Source: Pelotomaculum_B sp964543575
GTDB taxonomy: Bacteria > Bacillota > Desulfotomaculia > Desulfotomaculales > Pelotomaculaceae
NCBI GenBank assembly: GCA_964543575.1
Contig: CAZIYV010000040.1
Coordinates: 1 to 24,087 of the forward strand
Direction: 5' to 3'
Length of the DNA stretch: 24,087 nt
Shown: one piece after another, positions 16,949-23,633 of the stretch
How the letters are laid out: the number at the start of each line of letters is the position of its first letter
Numbering within the stretch: position 1 is the stretch's first letter
Position numbers and translations under genes: made by a program
The notes under the pieces: generated by a model
What the model saw: the letters and a program-made list of their open reading frames with translations, nothing else
Databases searched by the model: none
Told to the model about the DNA's origin: nothing

Positions 16949-17101
16949 ATAATAAAGGCAAAATACAGACTAAAAGGAGAAAACAAGTTACCATTACTAT
17001 GGTGAGAGGATGGCTCGTTCAATGGAAACACCTTCAACAGCAATAATGAAAAATAATAAACTCCCGGTTCAGTCAGAAATCTGACGCCGGGAGTTTACTT
17101 T
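16949..17101 (+). ncRNA. Candidate small RNA of about 150 nt
   Basis: Delimited by the promoter-like pair just upstream and the hairpin at 17057-17097 followed by CTTTTAAT. AAAAGGAG at 16974-16980 could be a ribosome site, but the next ATG is about 18 nt away, too far. This is a prediction from flanking signals only; there is no family match. Confidence 0.3.
17057..17101. terminator. Orphan hairpin terminator
   Basis: TAAACTCCCGG (17057-17067) pairs perfectly with CCGGGAGTTTA (17087-17097). Inside, GTCAG (17072-17076) pairs with CTGAC (17081-17085) around AAAT. A short T-rich run follows. No recognised gene precedes it on the plus strand; the preA-like gene on the minus strand begins 260 nt away and reads outward from it. 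Confidence 0.7.
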
Positions 17102-17227
17102 TAATCGTAAATATTACATTATATATTTTTTAAATAATCGTGTTTTGTTGCCACTATATATTATTTCATCACCTACGATCGCTATTGAAAGCCAGACATA
17201 AATCTAAGATTCCCGCATGGTATATTT

Positions 17228-17389
17228 TTATTCATTATACATATTAATCCACCTAGAAGATGCAACGGGCAAATCGCGGGTGTGATGTGCACCATCCATT
17301 GAGAGTGCCGCGCTATAGGGAAGTCTGCCAACTATATTTGCACAAATATTTAAACGCGTTAGAATCGATTCTAGCGCGTCTGCTGTTCT
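17228..17389 (-). pseudogene. Possible gene relic on the minus strand
   Basis: 53 codons are open, reading like protein (for example GRLPYSAALSMDGAHHTRDL then VASSRWINM), ending TAA at 17230-17228. The only usable ATG is at 17299 (23 codons) and has no ribosome site. The upper part overlaps the hairpin repeat. G+C is visibly higher than the flanks. It could be a remnant of a lost gene; the family is not recognised. Confidence 0.22.
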
Positions 17390-17424
17390 TTAAAGCATAA
17401 GATATTATATGAAAACCTCTTGGG
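17350..17424 (+). repeat. Hairpin repeat, copy 1
   Basis: Aligns with 20833-20910 in the same orientation. Arms ACGCGTTAGAA (17354-17364) and TTCTAGCGCGT (17369-17379) form an 11-bp stem with one G-T wobble and a 4-nt loop. The stem is followed by conserved TCTTTAAAG and AGATATTAT blocks. It ends 21 nt before the -35 of the secreted-peptide promoter. Confidence 0.8.
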
Positions 17425-17445
17425 ATTTATTATTAAAAGTAATAT

Positions 17446-17474
17446 TTGAAAAAAGTTACATAAGACAATATAAT
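17446..17474 (+). promoter_or_regulatory. Strong promoter of the secreted-peptide gene
   Basis: TTGAAA (17446-17451) and perfect TATAAT (17469-17474) are separated by 17 nt, the best promoter match in the window. The predicted leader is about 28 nt long. Confidence 0.8.
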
Positions 17475-17508
17475 CTAATTAAAAACATAGTCAGAGAGGT
17501 GATATAAA

Positions 17509-17643
17509 ATGAAAAAAATAATTATTTGCCTGGTAACGTTATTCTTGTTATCGTTTTCAGCCACTGCTTTTGCTGGTGGAGATCAAAATTGTGGTTCCGA
17601 AGGAAATGGCAGTGTAATACAGCATCAAAACCGCAATAGCTAA
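17509..17643 (+). CDS. Small secreted peptide (44 residues), possible signalling peptide
   Basis: ATG 17509 follows AGAGGTGAT at ideal spacing. The product begins MKKIIICLVTLFLLSFSATA and has a textbook signal peptide with an Ala-Phe-Ala cleavage site after residue 22. The mature part would be 22 residues, starting GGDQNCGSEGNG and ending HQNRNS, with one cysteine. There is no lipobox and no bacteriocin-like double-glycine leader. Length, export signal and short polar C-terminus resemble Bacillus Phr pro-peptides (for example PhrA, ending ARNQT), but no Rap or other TPR receptor gene is adjacent. Its own strong promoter and terminator make it an isolated transcription unit. Real gene: likely; signalling role: speculation. 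Confidence 0.75.
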   Translation: MKKIIICLVTLFLLSFSATAFAGGDQNCGSEGNGSVIQHQNRNS

Positions 17644-17701
17644 AACAATTTTGTTAAGTGATGTAAATAATTAGGCGAGTTGTATATCAAAATATCTTAG
17701 A

Positions 17702-17726
17702 TGACCGCCATAAGGCGGTTTTTATC
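17702..17726 (+). terminator. Intrinsic terminator of the secreted-peptide gene
   Basis: ACCGCC (17704-17709), loop ATAA, GGCGGT (17714-17719), then a T-run: a compact, classical rho-independent terminator 60 nt after the stop. Confidence 0.9.
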
Positions 17727-17804
17727 TTCCAAGTGCTTTGACAGCAAAACGCCAGGATTAATAAAAATTGATTGCTCATTAATAAGGAAGGGGGAGGGGA
17801 CCAC

Positions 17805-18746
17805 ATGCCAAATCCGGCATCTTTTCAGTTGCCGCAAGAATTTTTGATTGTAGGCGCAGCAACGAAGGTTGGCCTGTTCGATGCAATTAAAAACGGTTCA
17901 CACACAGTGCAGGAGTTATCAGAAAAACTTAATACAGATTACAGAGCCTTATGGACGGTAACAGAAGCCCTGGCAGCTTTAGGTTATGTAATATACCGGG
18001 ATAATAAAAAGATAAAATTGAGCGAGGAAGCTGAAAACATTTTTTATAATCCGGAACACAGCGATTATACCGGTTTCTCTTTCATGCACAGTTATAATTT
18101 GACCACATCCTGGCTCCAACTGCCTGATGTGATAAAAACCGGTGGGCCAGCTTCTAAAAAAGATAAGACTGGTCATTCAAAGAATTTTATCATGGCTATG
18201 AGCCATCACGCTCAAAGATCGGCGCTTCAAGTCACGGACTATTGTCTGAGTGACCTGCCGGCCAACCGGAGGGTGCTAGATGTGGGTGGCGGCCCGCTCA
18301 CATATGCCATTGCTTTCGCGAAAAAAGGAGCCATTGTCACAGTGCTTGACCTGCCTGAAGTTGTTGAAATGATGAACCCCGAGCTAGACGGCGCCCTTCC
18401 TATAAATATGGTCAAAGGGGACTTTACCCAAGGATTGCCTGAGGGGCCTTTTGATTTGATTTATCTTGGTAATGTCTGCCACATTTACGGAGAAAAAGAG
18501 AATAGAAAGCTCTTTATAGATGCGGCAAAAGAAACCATAAAAGGCGGGCGAATTGTTATCAGCGATATGATTCGGGGTACTGGCGTCAGGCCGGCAGTTT
18601 TTGCGGTGAACATGCTGGTGAACACTATTTCCGGGGGCACCTGGACATATGAACAATACAAGGAATGGTTGGAAGATGCCGGTTTCTCAGTATTACCCTG
18701 GGAAGAAGTGGGGGAAGTTCAATTAATAATGGGTATAAAGAAATAA
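17805..18746 (+). CDS. SAM-dependent O-methyltransferase (acetylserotonin/hydroxyneurosporene type)
   Basis: 313 residues in two parts. The N-terminal winged-helix dimerisation domain (about 8-90) includes LFDAIKNGSHTVQELSEKL. The Rossmann domain has motif I VLDVGGG (157-163), acidic Asp182 (VLDLPEV) that should hold the SAM ribose, GDF (205-207), and DLIYLGNVCHIY, the usual position of the catalytic region before 'KLFIDAAKETIKGGRIVISD'. The family methylates hydroxyl groups of small aromatic or polyketide-like molecules. No biosynthetic cluster is nearby, so the substrate is open. ATG 17805 follows GGGGAGGGGA; the frame is open back to TTG 17772 but without a ribosome site. Confidence 0.88.
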   Translation: MPNPASFQLPQEFLIVGAATKVGLFDAIKNGSHTVQELSEKLNTDYRALWTVTEALAALGYVIYRDNKKIKLSEEAENIFYNPEHSDYTGFSFMHSYNLTTSWLQLPDVIKTGGPASKKDKTGHSKNFIMAMSHHAQRSALQVTDYCLSDLPANRRVLDVGGGPLTYAIAFAKKGAIVTVLDLPEVVEMMNPELDGALPINMVKGDFTQGLPEGPFDLIYLGNVCHIYGEKENRKLFIDAAKETIKGGRIVISDMIRGTGVRPAVFAVNMLVNTISGGTWTYEQYKEWLEDAGFSVLPWEEVGEVQLIMGIKK

Positions 18747-18763
18747 ATACATTTTTAGGTATG

Positions 18764-19573
18764 CTACGATAATTTTCCTAATAGGATTTTTTCTTTAGCT
18801 TCAATGTAGGACATCTGGAAGTATTTTTTGTGACGTTCTCCGCCAAGATAGTCTTTAAGATTTTCTAATCCGTTCGATGCCAGGTATAGCCAATAAATAA
18901 GGGGGTAAACACTCCCCCTGTAGCATGCATCATTGTAACGAATGGTCAGAATATCATTTATGAAGCTGCTCCAAATATCTACTGTGCTTGGCCCGCAATC
19001 CATTATTGTTTTGTTAGTGCCTATATGTGAACATATAAACATGTTTTCGATATCTGTATAAAAGGATGTACCTGCGATCCTGCAAATTAAGGGCCTTACA
19101 TTATAAATTGCACAAATCCTTTCCCTGTTTGTAAACTCTGCTAAAAAGGGGCAATCAATATTAACACCTTTCGATAATTCATAAATTTTTAGTGTCATAC
19201 TTTTGAAATCCAACTCAGAGTGGTCAGATCTAAAATAATTTAACAACTCAGGTTGCTCGCGATTTAAATAGGATATGCTTTGCAAAACCCTATTCTTAAC
19301 AAGTGTAATTCTTTTTGAATCCAATTTCAACATCTCGCGGCAAATCAAAAAGAATTCTACTATTGAGATGTTAAAAACGGTACTGCAGCACTCACTGCAT
19401 CCCTTTCTGCATATCGGCTTTACCTTATGTATAGAGTAATGGCTGTCAATTTGTTTGTCCGCCCTTGAATACAAAGAAAGCATTTTTGCGGCAAGGCTTT
19501 CCTCGGATATATCCGGATGGCATTTTTTATGCCTTCTCATGCTGCCGCAAAAGCAAATAGTATCTCCTGACAC
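18764..19573 (-). CDS. SEC-C motif plus YkgJ-type cysteine-cluster protein
   Basis: 269 residues. The extreme N-terminus carries a SEC-C zinc motif (Cys7-x-Cys9-Gly-Ser ... Cys18-His19). A cysteine cluster follows, Cys55-x3-Cys59-x2-Cys62-Cys63. Later come DCPFL and RICAIYNVRPLICR, the pattern of the YkgJ/UPF0153 'putative zinc- or iron-chelating' family, which may bind an Fe or Zn centre. The remaining 80 C-terminal residues are helical, ending in a Lys/Glu-rich tail. The start is GTG 19573; GGAGGT lies about 10 nt upstream. Function unknown; protein maturation or modification has been proposed for relatives. It converges with the methyltransferase gene. Confidence 0.82.
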   Translation of the reverse strand: MSGDTICFCGSMRRHKKCHPDISEESLAAKMLSLYSRADKQIDSHYSIHKVKPICRKGCSECCSTVFNISIVEFFLICREMLKLDSKRITLVKNRVLQSISYLNREQPELLNYFRSDHSELDFKSMTLKIYELSKGVNIDCPFLAEFTNRERICAIYNVRPLICRIAGTSFYTDIENMFICSHIGTNKTIMDCGPSTVDIWSSFINDILTIRYNDACYRGSVYPLIYWLYLASNGLENLKDYLGGERHKKYFQMSYIEAKEKILLGKLS

Positions 19574-20065
19574 AGTTACTGATACCTCCGTAAGGGTTGG
19601 GTATTTATTATTCGCACCAATTTTAGTTGACTGATATGTAAGAACTATCCTACCATGGTCAGAATTCGGCTTCTTTATTGCTTGTCTTGGCAGGCGTTTA
19701 GATTATCAGTAATAAATGATTTAAAATAACAATACCATCTTTATTGGTTACATTAGTGCAGTAACATAGTGTCTTTGTTTTCTATTTAGAATCCTGTTCC
19801 TGGCAATTTAACACCGTCAGGATTTAATCTACCAATTGGATAAACAACATAATTTATTTACTTAATGGTATTTATTTACACCCCTATATTTTGTTATATT
19901 TATATTTCATTTCATTTAATGAAATTCCTTCCTTTGATAAAATATTTTGAGTATTTAATTTACTTGATAAATATGCGCAGCCCGACCGATCAGATGGATA
20001 AAAAATGTATTAGTAAATTATTGTGACGAATTATATAATAAATATTACTGGAGGTGTACCTTTAG
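19574..20065. other. AT-rich spacer
   Basis: About 490 nt with no convincing gene on either strand. Visible items are a 17-bp palindrome (19909-19925) and a TATAAT at 20034-20039 without a good -35, followed by GGAGGT just ahead of the phosphatase gene. The GC-rich island around 19978-19996 has no recognised riboswitch pattern. Confidence 0.55.
19909..19925. promoter_or_regulatory. 17-bp palindrome, possible operator
   Basis: ATTTCAT, TTA, ATGAAAT: perfect 7-bp arms around a 3-bp centre, 140 nt before the phosphatase start. AT-rich palindromes arise by chance in such DNA, so support is weak. Confidence 0.3.
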
Positions 20066-20812
20066 ATGATCGACATCCACAGCCATATCCTGCCTGGTCT
20101 GGATGACGGAGCGGCCAATATGGACGAAGCCATCGCCATGGCCCGCTGCGCTGTCGCGAGCGGCATCAGGCAAATGGTGGCCACACCTCACGTGAAAACA
20201 AAGCTGTACCCCAGCAGGGAAGAGATCCTGGACGTAATGTCAAACCTGCAAAAAGTGTTGCTGAAAAAAGGAATACGCCTATTTGTCCTGCCTGGAGCGG
20301 AATACAGACTGGATCACGAACTGCCACGGAGGTTTTCCAGGGGTGAACTTCTGACCATCAACAACACAGGGCGATACCTGCTGGTGGAACTTCCTGCCGA
20401 GGATGTCCCCGATTATACGGCTGCTGTTTTCCACGATCTACAGCTGCAGGGGGTAACACCAATTATCGCCCACCCGGAGCGAAACGGTGCCTTTATCAGG
20501 GATTATTCCCGCTTTTACGAGCTGATCGCGCATGGCGCGCTAGCCCAGCTGACATCTGGCAGCCTGACCGGTCTCTTTTGTTCTGATGTTACAGACGCTG
20601 CCCGGGCTTTTTTGGAGCAAGGCTGTGTCCACTTCATCGCTTCCGATGCGCATTCCACCAGCGGCCAGCTACCACAGTTCGAGCCTGCAGCAAGAGAAAC
20701 GGTGCGGCTGATCGGTGAAGAGCAGGGACACCGCCTGCTGATAATCAATCCCCAACAGGCGGTACGAGGTGAGCTTATTGAAGTTGGCGAATTGAAGAAA
20801 AAAGCGATCTAA
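20066..20812 (+). CDS. CpsB/YwqE-type manganese-dependent tyrosine-protein phosphatase
   Basis: 248-residue PHP-fold phosphatase that removes phosphate from tyrosine kinases controlling capsule or exopolysaccharide export. The full metal-ligand set is visible: His5 and His7 (DIHSHILPGLDDG), His42 (ATPHV), Glu79 (GAEY), His136 (AHPERN), and Asp194/His196 (SDAH). Length and motif order match YwqE, CpsB and Wzb-replacing enzymes. ATG 20066 follows GGAGGT at 9 nt. It is an orphan: no kinase, CapA-like modulator or glycosyltransferase gene is near. Its G+C is visibly higher than the AT-rich DNA on either side, which may reflect acquisition or simply coding constraint. Confidence 0.92.
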   Translation: MIDIHSHILPGLDDGAANMDEAIAMARCAVASGIRQMVATPHVKTKLYPSREEILDVMSNLQKVLLKKGIRLFVLPGAEYRLDHELPRRFSRGELLTINNTGRYLLVELPAEDVPDYTAAVFHDLQLQGVTPIIAHPERNGAFIRDYSRFYELIAHGALAQLTSGSLTGLFCSDVTDAARAFLEQGCVHFIASDAHSTSGQLPQFEPAARETVRLIGEEQGHRLLIINPQQAVRGELIEVGELKKKAI

Positions 20813-20832
20813 TGTTCAGAGGAAACTGCATA

Positions 20833-20910
20833 TTAAACGCGTTAGAAACAATTCTAGCGCGTTTTGCTGATCTTTAAAGGCTATGAGATATTATGTCAAA
20901 TCCGCATAGG
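20833..20910 (+). repeat. Hairpin repeat, copy 2
   Basis: Same orientation as 17350-17424. The stem ACGCGTTAGAA (20837-20847)/TTCTAGCGCGT (20852-20862) is identical in both copies including the G-T wobble, while the loop differs (ACAA against TCGA). It begins 20 nt after the phosphatase stop and could double as its terminator (four Ts follow). It ends 13 nt before a candidate promoter facing the DUF3231 gene. Confidence 0.8.
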
Positions 20911-20923
20911 TTGACTAACCCTG

Positions 20924-20951
20924 TTGTCAACAATTATGGACGGGTTATACT
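20924..20951 (+). promoter_or_regulatory. Candidate promoter upstream of the DUF3231 gene
   Basis: TTGTCA (20924-20929) and TATACT (20946-20951) have a 16-nt spacer. The -35 sits in the small palindrome TGTTG-T-CAACA, suggesting regulation. A second -10-like TATAAT at 21015-21020 has no matching -35 and could belong to an alternative sigma factor. Confidence 0.45.
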
Positions 20952-21077
20952 AAGGAAAATGATGAAGGAGTTTGCTTATATAAATATTTTTCTGTGATTG
21001 GGTAAACGATAAGTTATAATAACATTCTTTAGAGAAATATATGTTCTACGGAACTACTAAAAACGGGGGGGCAATAG

Positions 21078-22133
21078 ATGGAAATTGTTCAGAACAATAT
21101 TGAACCAACACCGCAGCATGATATAGAAGCCGTTCATTTGGCCATTGAGGACGAGAGAAATGTAAGGCTCACATCCTCGGAACTTGCTGGACTTTGGGTT
21201 TCATGGATGGAAAGCAGCATTAAGGAACGTATTGTAACGTACTTTCTAAAAATAGTTGAGGATCCGGATGTCCAACAAATTTTAGAATATTCTTTAGGAA
21301 TAGCTAAAAAACACCTCCGTATAATTTCTGAAATCTATACTCGCGAAAGGCACTACATTCCTATTGGCTTTACGGATGATGATGTAAATCCAGACGCTCC
21401 TCGTCTTTTTACGGACTCTTTTATTTTAAGTTTCCTTGAAGATATGGCCAGGAGCAGACTAGACGGTTATAGTACTGTTCTACAGATGTGCACGCGTACA
21501 GATGTTCGTAATTATTTTACTGAATGTGTAGCTGATCCGGCAGAAATTTACAATAGAACCGTAAGTGTTATGTTGTCTAAAGGGTTATCCGTAAGACCAC
21601 CATACATTCCGGTACCTGATAAGATTGATTTTACTAAAGAACAAAAATATCTGGCCGGTTATCTCGGAAAACAGAGAGCCCTCAATTCGATAGAAATATC
21701 TCATATATTCATGGGACTCCAAAGAAATTCAGTAAGAAAGGCTATGTTTATCGCATTCGGCCAGGTAGCCAGTTCAGAACAGGTAAAACAATACATGGTG
21801 AGGGGAAAAGAAATTGCCAACAAACACGTCGAAATTTTTAGTACGCTATTAATGAAAAATGACTTTCCCGTATCTATGAACTGGGATTCTGGTATTACAG
21901 ATTCAAAAATTGCACCATTCTCAGACAAGCTAATGATGCAACAGGTAAGGACATCTAATGCTATATTAATCGGTGCCTATGGAAAAGCTTCTGCCGTTGT
22001 AAGGCATGATATATTGGTAGATTTTTTACGGTTGATGGCGGAGATTATTAAAACCTCAGAGGATGGATTAAACATCCTAATTGAAAACAGTTGGTTTGAA
22101 GAGCCACCACAAGCAAAAATATCAGTACACTAA
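21078..22133 (+). CDS. DUF3231 family protein, duplicated ferritin-like helical bundle
   Basis: 351 residues that divide into two similar halves. Residues about 30-190 start LTSSELAGLWVSWMESS, and residues about 200-340 start LNSIEISHIFMGLQRNS. Both then show a four-helix pattern with a central 'AKKHLRIIS' or 'ANKHVEIFS' helix followed by the '(D/N)FPVSM' or '(H)YIPIGF' turn. This internal duplication is the hallmark of DUF3231, a family common in spore-forming Firmicutes and structurally ferritin-like. No established function; a sporulation or stress role is suggested by distribution only. ATG 21078 follows a G-rich ribosome site. Repeat copy 2 and a promoter candidate lie upstream. Confidence 0.88.
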   Translation: MEIVQNNIEPTPQHDIEAVHLAIEDERNVRLTSSELAGLWVSWMESSIKERIVTYFLKIVEDPDVQQILEYSLGIAKKHLRIISEIYTRERHYIPIGFTDDDVNPDAPRLFTDSFILSFLEDMARSRLDGYSTVLQMCTRTDVRNYFTECVADPAEIYNRTVSVMLSKGLSVRPPYIPVPDKIDFTKEQKYLAGYLGKQRALNSIEISHIFMGLQRNSVRKAMFIAFGQVASSEQVKQYMVRGKEIANKHVEIFSTLLMKNDFPVSMNWDSGITDSKIAPFSDKLMMQQVRTSNAILIGAYGKASAVVRHDILVDFLRLMAEIIKTSEDGLNILIENSWFEEPPQAKISVH

Positions 22134-22150
22134 CTTTCGTAAAAGGGCCA

Positions 22151-22984
22151 TCAAACTAATCCCAAAAGCTGCTTAGCGTTTTCTCCTAGTATTTTCGAAA
22201 TTGCCTCTTGGGAAATATTTAAGTTCCTGATTATTTCGATGTTCTTTTTAACATCCACACTGGGCCAATCAGTACCAAAAATAAACTTATGGGCAAATCG
22301 TCCCATATCAGGGAAGAATTCGATAAGCTTTTTAGGAGGCAAGCCTGAAACTTCGATATAAACATTCTTGTGAAGGCGGACCATGGTTAATGCTTCATTA
22401 TACCAAGGGCCCCGTCCACCGTGTGCCATAATGATTTTCATGTTAGGAAAGTCTACAGCCACATCATCCAAGAAAATGGGATTCGCATACTTTATACGGA
22501 CGCCTGAAAAAATTGACGATCCCGTATGGAAAAGCACAGGTATGCCGAGCCTTTCGGCAACAGCGTATAACGGGTAAATGAAATTGTCATTGGGATAAAA
22601 ATAATTGTATGAGGGAAGAAGCTTGAGTCCCTTAAAGCCATGATTTAAGCATAAATCCTCTAGCATTTTGCCCATATTCGGGTGCAGATAAGGATTTATC
22701 GTGCAAAATGGTATTAATCTCGGACTCGCCCGGCAAAAAGATGCTACCATTTCATTTGTAGCAACACCAGTTGACAAAGGCGAAATTTCTGCTAATACAA
22801 CAGAATAATCTACTCCATTTTGATCCATCAACTGCAAAAAGGTATGGGGATCGCTATGAATATTACAAAATTCAACATATTCTTCTTTGGAGGGGAAAGC
22901 ACTTGCAAAGAAATTAAATGCATCTTCACCAAAGGACTCGTATTCTGATAGGTGAACATGAAAATCTATTACAATCTTTTTCAA
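22151..22984 (-). CDS. Amidohydrolase family 2 (ACMSD-like TIM-barrel metal hydrolase)
   Basis: 277 residues from TTG 22984. Metal ligands are DFHVH (His9, His11), FHTGSS (His153), AHGGRG (His188) and FGTDWP (Asp239), the complete set of the Amidohydrolase_2 family, which decarboxylates or hydrolyses small (often aromatic) acids using zinc or manganese. The C-terminal ILGENAKQLLGL is the usual family ending. The frame is open from GTG 22996, but that codon lies inside the GGAGTGAG ribosome site. The TTG 7 nt after it gives the family-like start MKKIVIDFHVH. It converges with the DUF3231 gene. The substrate is unknown. Confidence 0.87.
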   Translation of the reverse strand: MKKIVIDFHVHLSEYESFGEDAFNFFASAFPSKEEYVEFCNIHSDPHTFLQLMDQNGVDYSVVLAEISPLSTGVATNEMVASFCRASPRLIPFCTINPYLHPNMGKMLEDLCLNHGFKGLKLLPSYNYFYPNDNFIYPLYAVAERLGIPVLFHTGSSIFSGVRIKYANPIFLDDVAVDFPNMKIIMAHGGRGPWYNEALTMVRLHKNVYIEVSGLPPKKLIEFFPDMGRFAHKFIFGTDWPSVDVKKNIEIIRNLNISQEAISKILGENAKQLLGLV

Positions 22985-23556
22985 TTCTAAACTCACTCCA
23001 ATCTTATTAAATTATGAAATTAAAACGTCTCAGATATTATGCCCCTAACTAAATTCAATGACAGGTCAGTCAACCTTTATTTTATATTGCAAGAAAATCA
23101 CCAATTTTATTTGCATCATTTTTTATATTATCATCGGCAAATGAGCAAAAGAGAAATATGCTTTTAAGATTGCATTAATTGGTTCTGCCTATAAATATTG
23201 CGGTTCTCATTAGCTACAATGAAGGCAGTACCTACATACTGAGCATGACAGAAACTATTTTTTGCGTATTCTTCTAGTCGCTATGTGTGATATTTTATCA
23301 TAATTATTATTCCTTCTTCAATGATGCAAACAGGAGACTTCCTTCTTACTAATTTACGATATCTTGAAATTAGGAAGCCGGAGGGTGGGCTGGGATTTGC
23401 TACACTAAATTTTTCTGATGAGATAAAATTGGCTTTGCAAAGACCATGGACGCCTGGAGGCGGAGTCCGCCCGAAATATAGGGCAGAAAAGTATTGCTTT
23501 ACTCATATTGTGACAAAAAATATTTACAATAATACTCAAAGTACTATTCAGATATT

Positions 23557-23572
23557 GTGTAATTAATTACAC
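23557..23572. promoter_or_regulatory. Perfect 16-bp palindrome, likely operator
   Basis: GTGTAATTAATTACAC is identical to its reverse complement. It lies 30 nt upstream of an extended -10 element, a common position for an activator or repressor site. Confidence 0.55.
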
Positions 23573-23599
23573 TAATTGCTGCATAACTAACTGATACTG

Positions 23600-23608
23600 T
23601 GGTATAAT
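23600..23608 (+). promoter_or_regulatory. Extended -10 promoter
   Basis: TGG followed by perfect TATAAT gives a TGn extended -10. No -35 hexamer is found at 16-18 nt, which fits an extended -10 or an activator-dependent promoter. The leader to the next gene would be about 20 nt. Confidence 0.6.
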
Positions 23609-23633
23609 CTACTTCAAGGAGGTGTCTTGTTAA

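Larger units (their letters stand above)
16795..17508. other. Long AT-rich spacer with several signals
   Basis: About 700 nt without a recognised protein gene. In order it holds a candidate promoter (16915-16942), a hairpin terminator (17057-17101), a less AT-rich patch with a protein-like but start-poor frame on the minus strand (17228-17389), hairpin repeat copy 1 (17350-17424) and the strong promoter of the secreted-peptide gene (17446-17474). The frame M-A-R-S-M-E-T at 17010-17084 lacks a properly spaced ribosome site. Confidence 0.6.
22985..23633. other. Spacer with one doubtful frame and a palindrome
   Basis: About 650 nt. The first 330 nt are AT-rich with nothing recognisable. The frame 23321-23566 (81 codons, starting ATGATG) has no ribosome site; its middle (RPWTPGGGVRPKYRAEKY) looks protein-like and is GC-richer than the flanks, so a gene remnant is possible. 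GGCGGA-G-TCCGCC at 23459-23471 is a local palindrome within it. The stretch ends with the 16-bp palindrome and promoter of the next gene. Confidence 0.45.

Noticed and set aside
17354..17379. Hairpin repeat as an integron attC or CRISPR-like unit
   Set aside because: Only two copies, 3.4 kb apart, with no integrase, cas genes or regular spacing, and the arms lack the bipartite attC core arrangement.
19940..20060. Possible riboswitch ahead of the phosphatase gene (GC island near 19980)
   Set aside because: No match to the conserved cores I know (c-di-GMP, SAM, TPP, cobalamin, T-box) and no terminator/antiterminator pair.
23321..23566. 81-codon frame as a confident gene
   Set aside because: There is no ribosome site before the ATGATG, and the flanks are AT-rich spacer; kept only as a possible remnant in the spacer entry.
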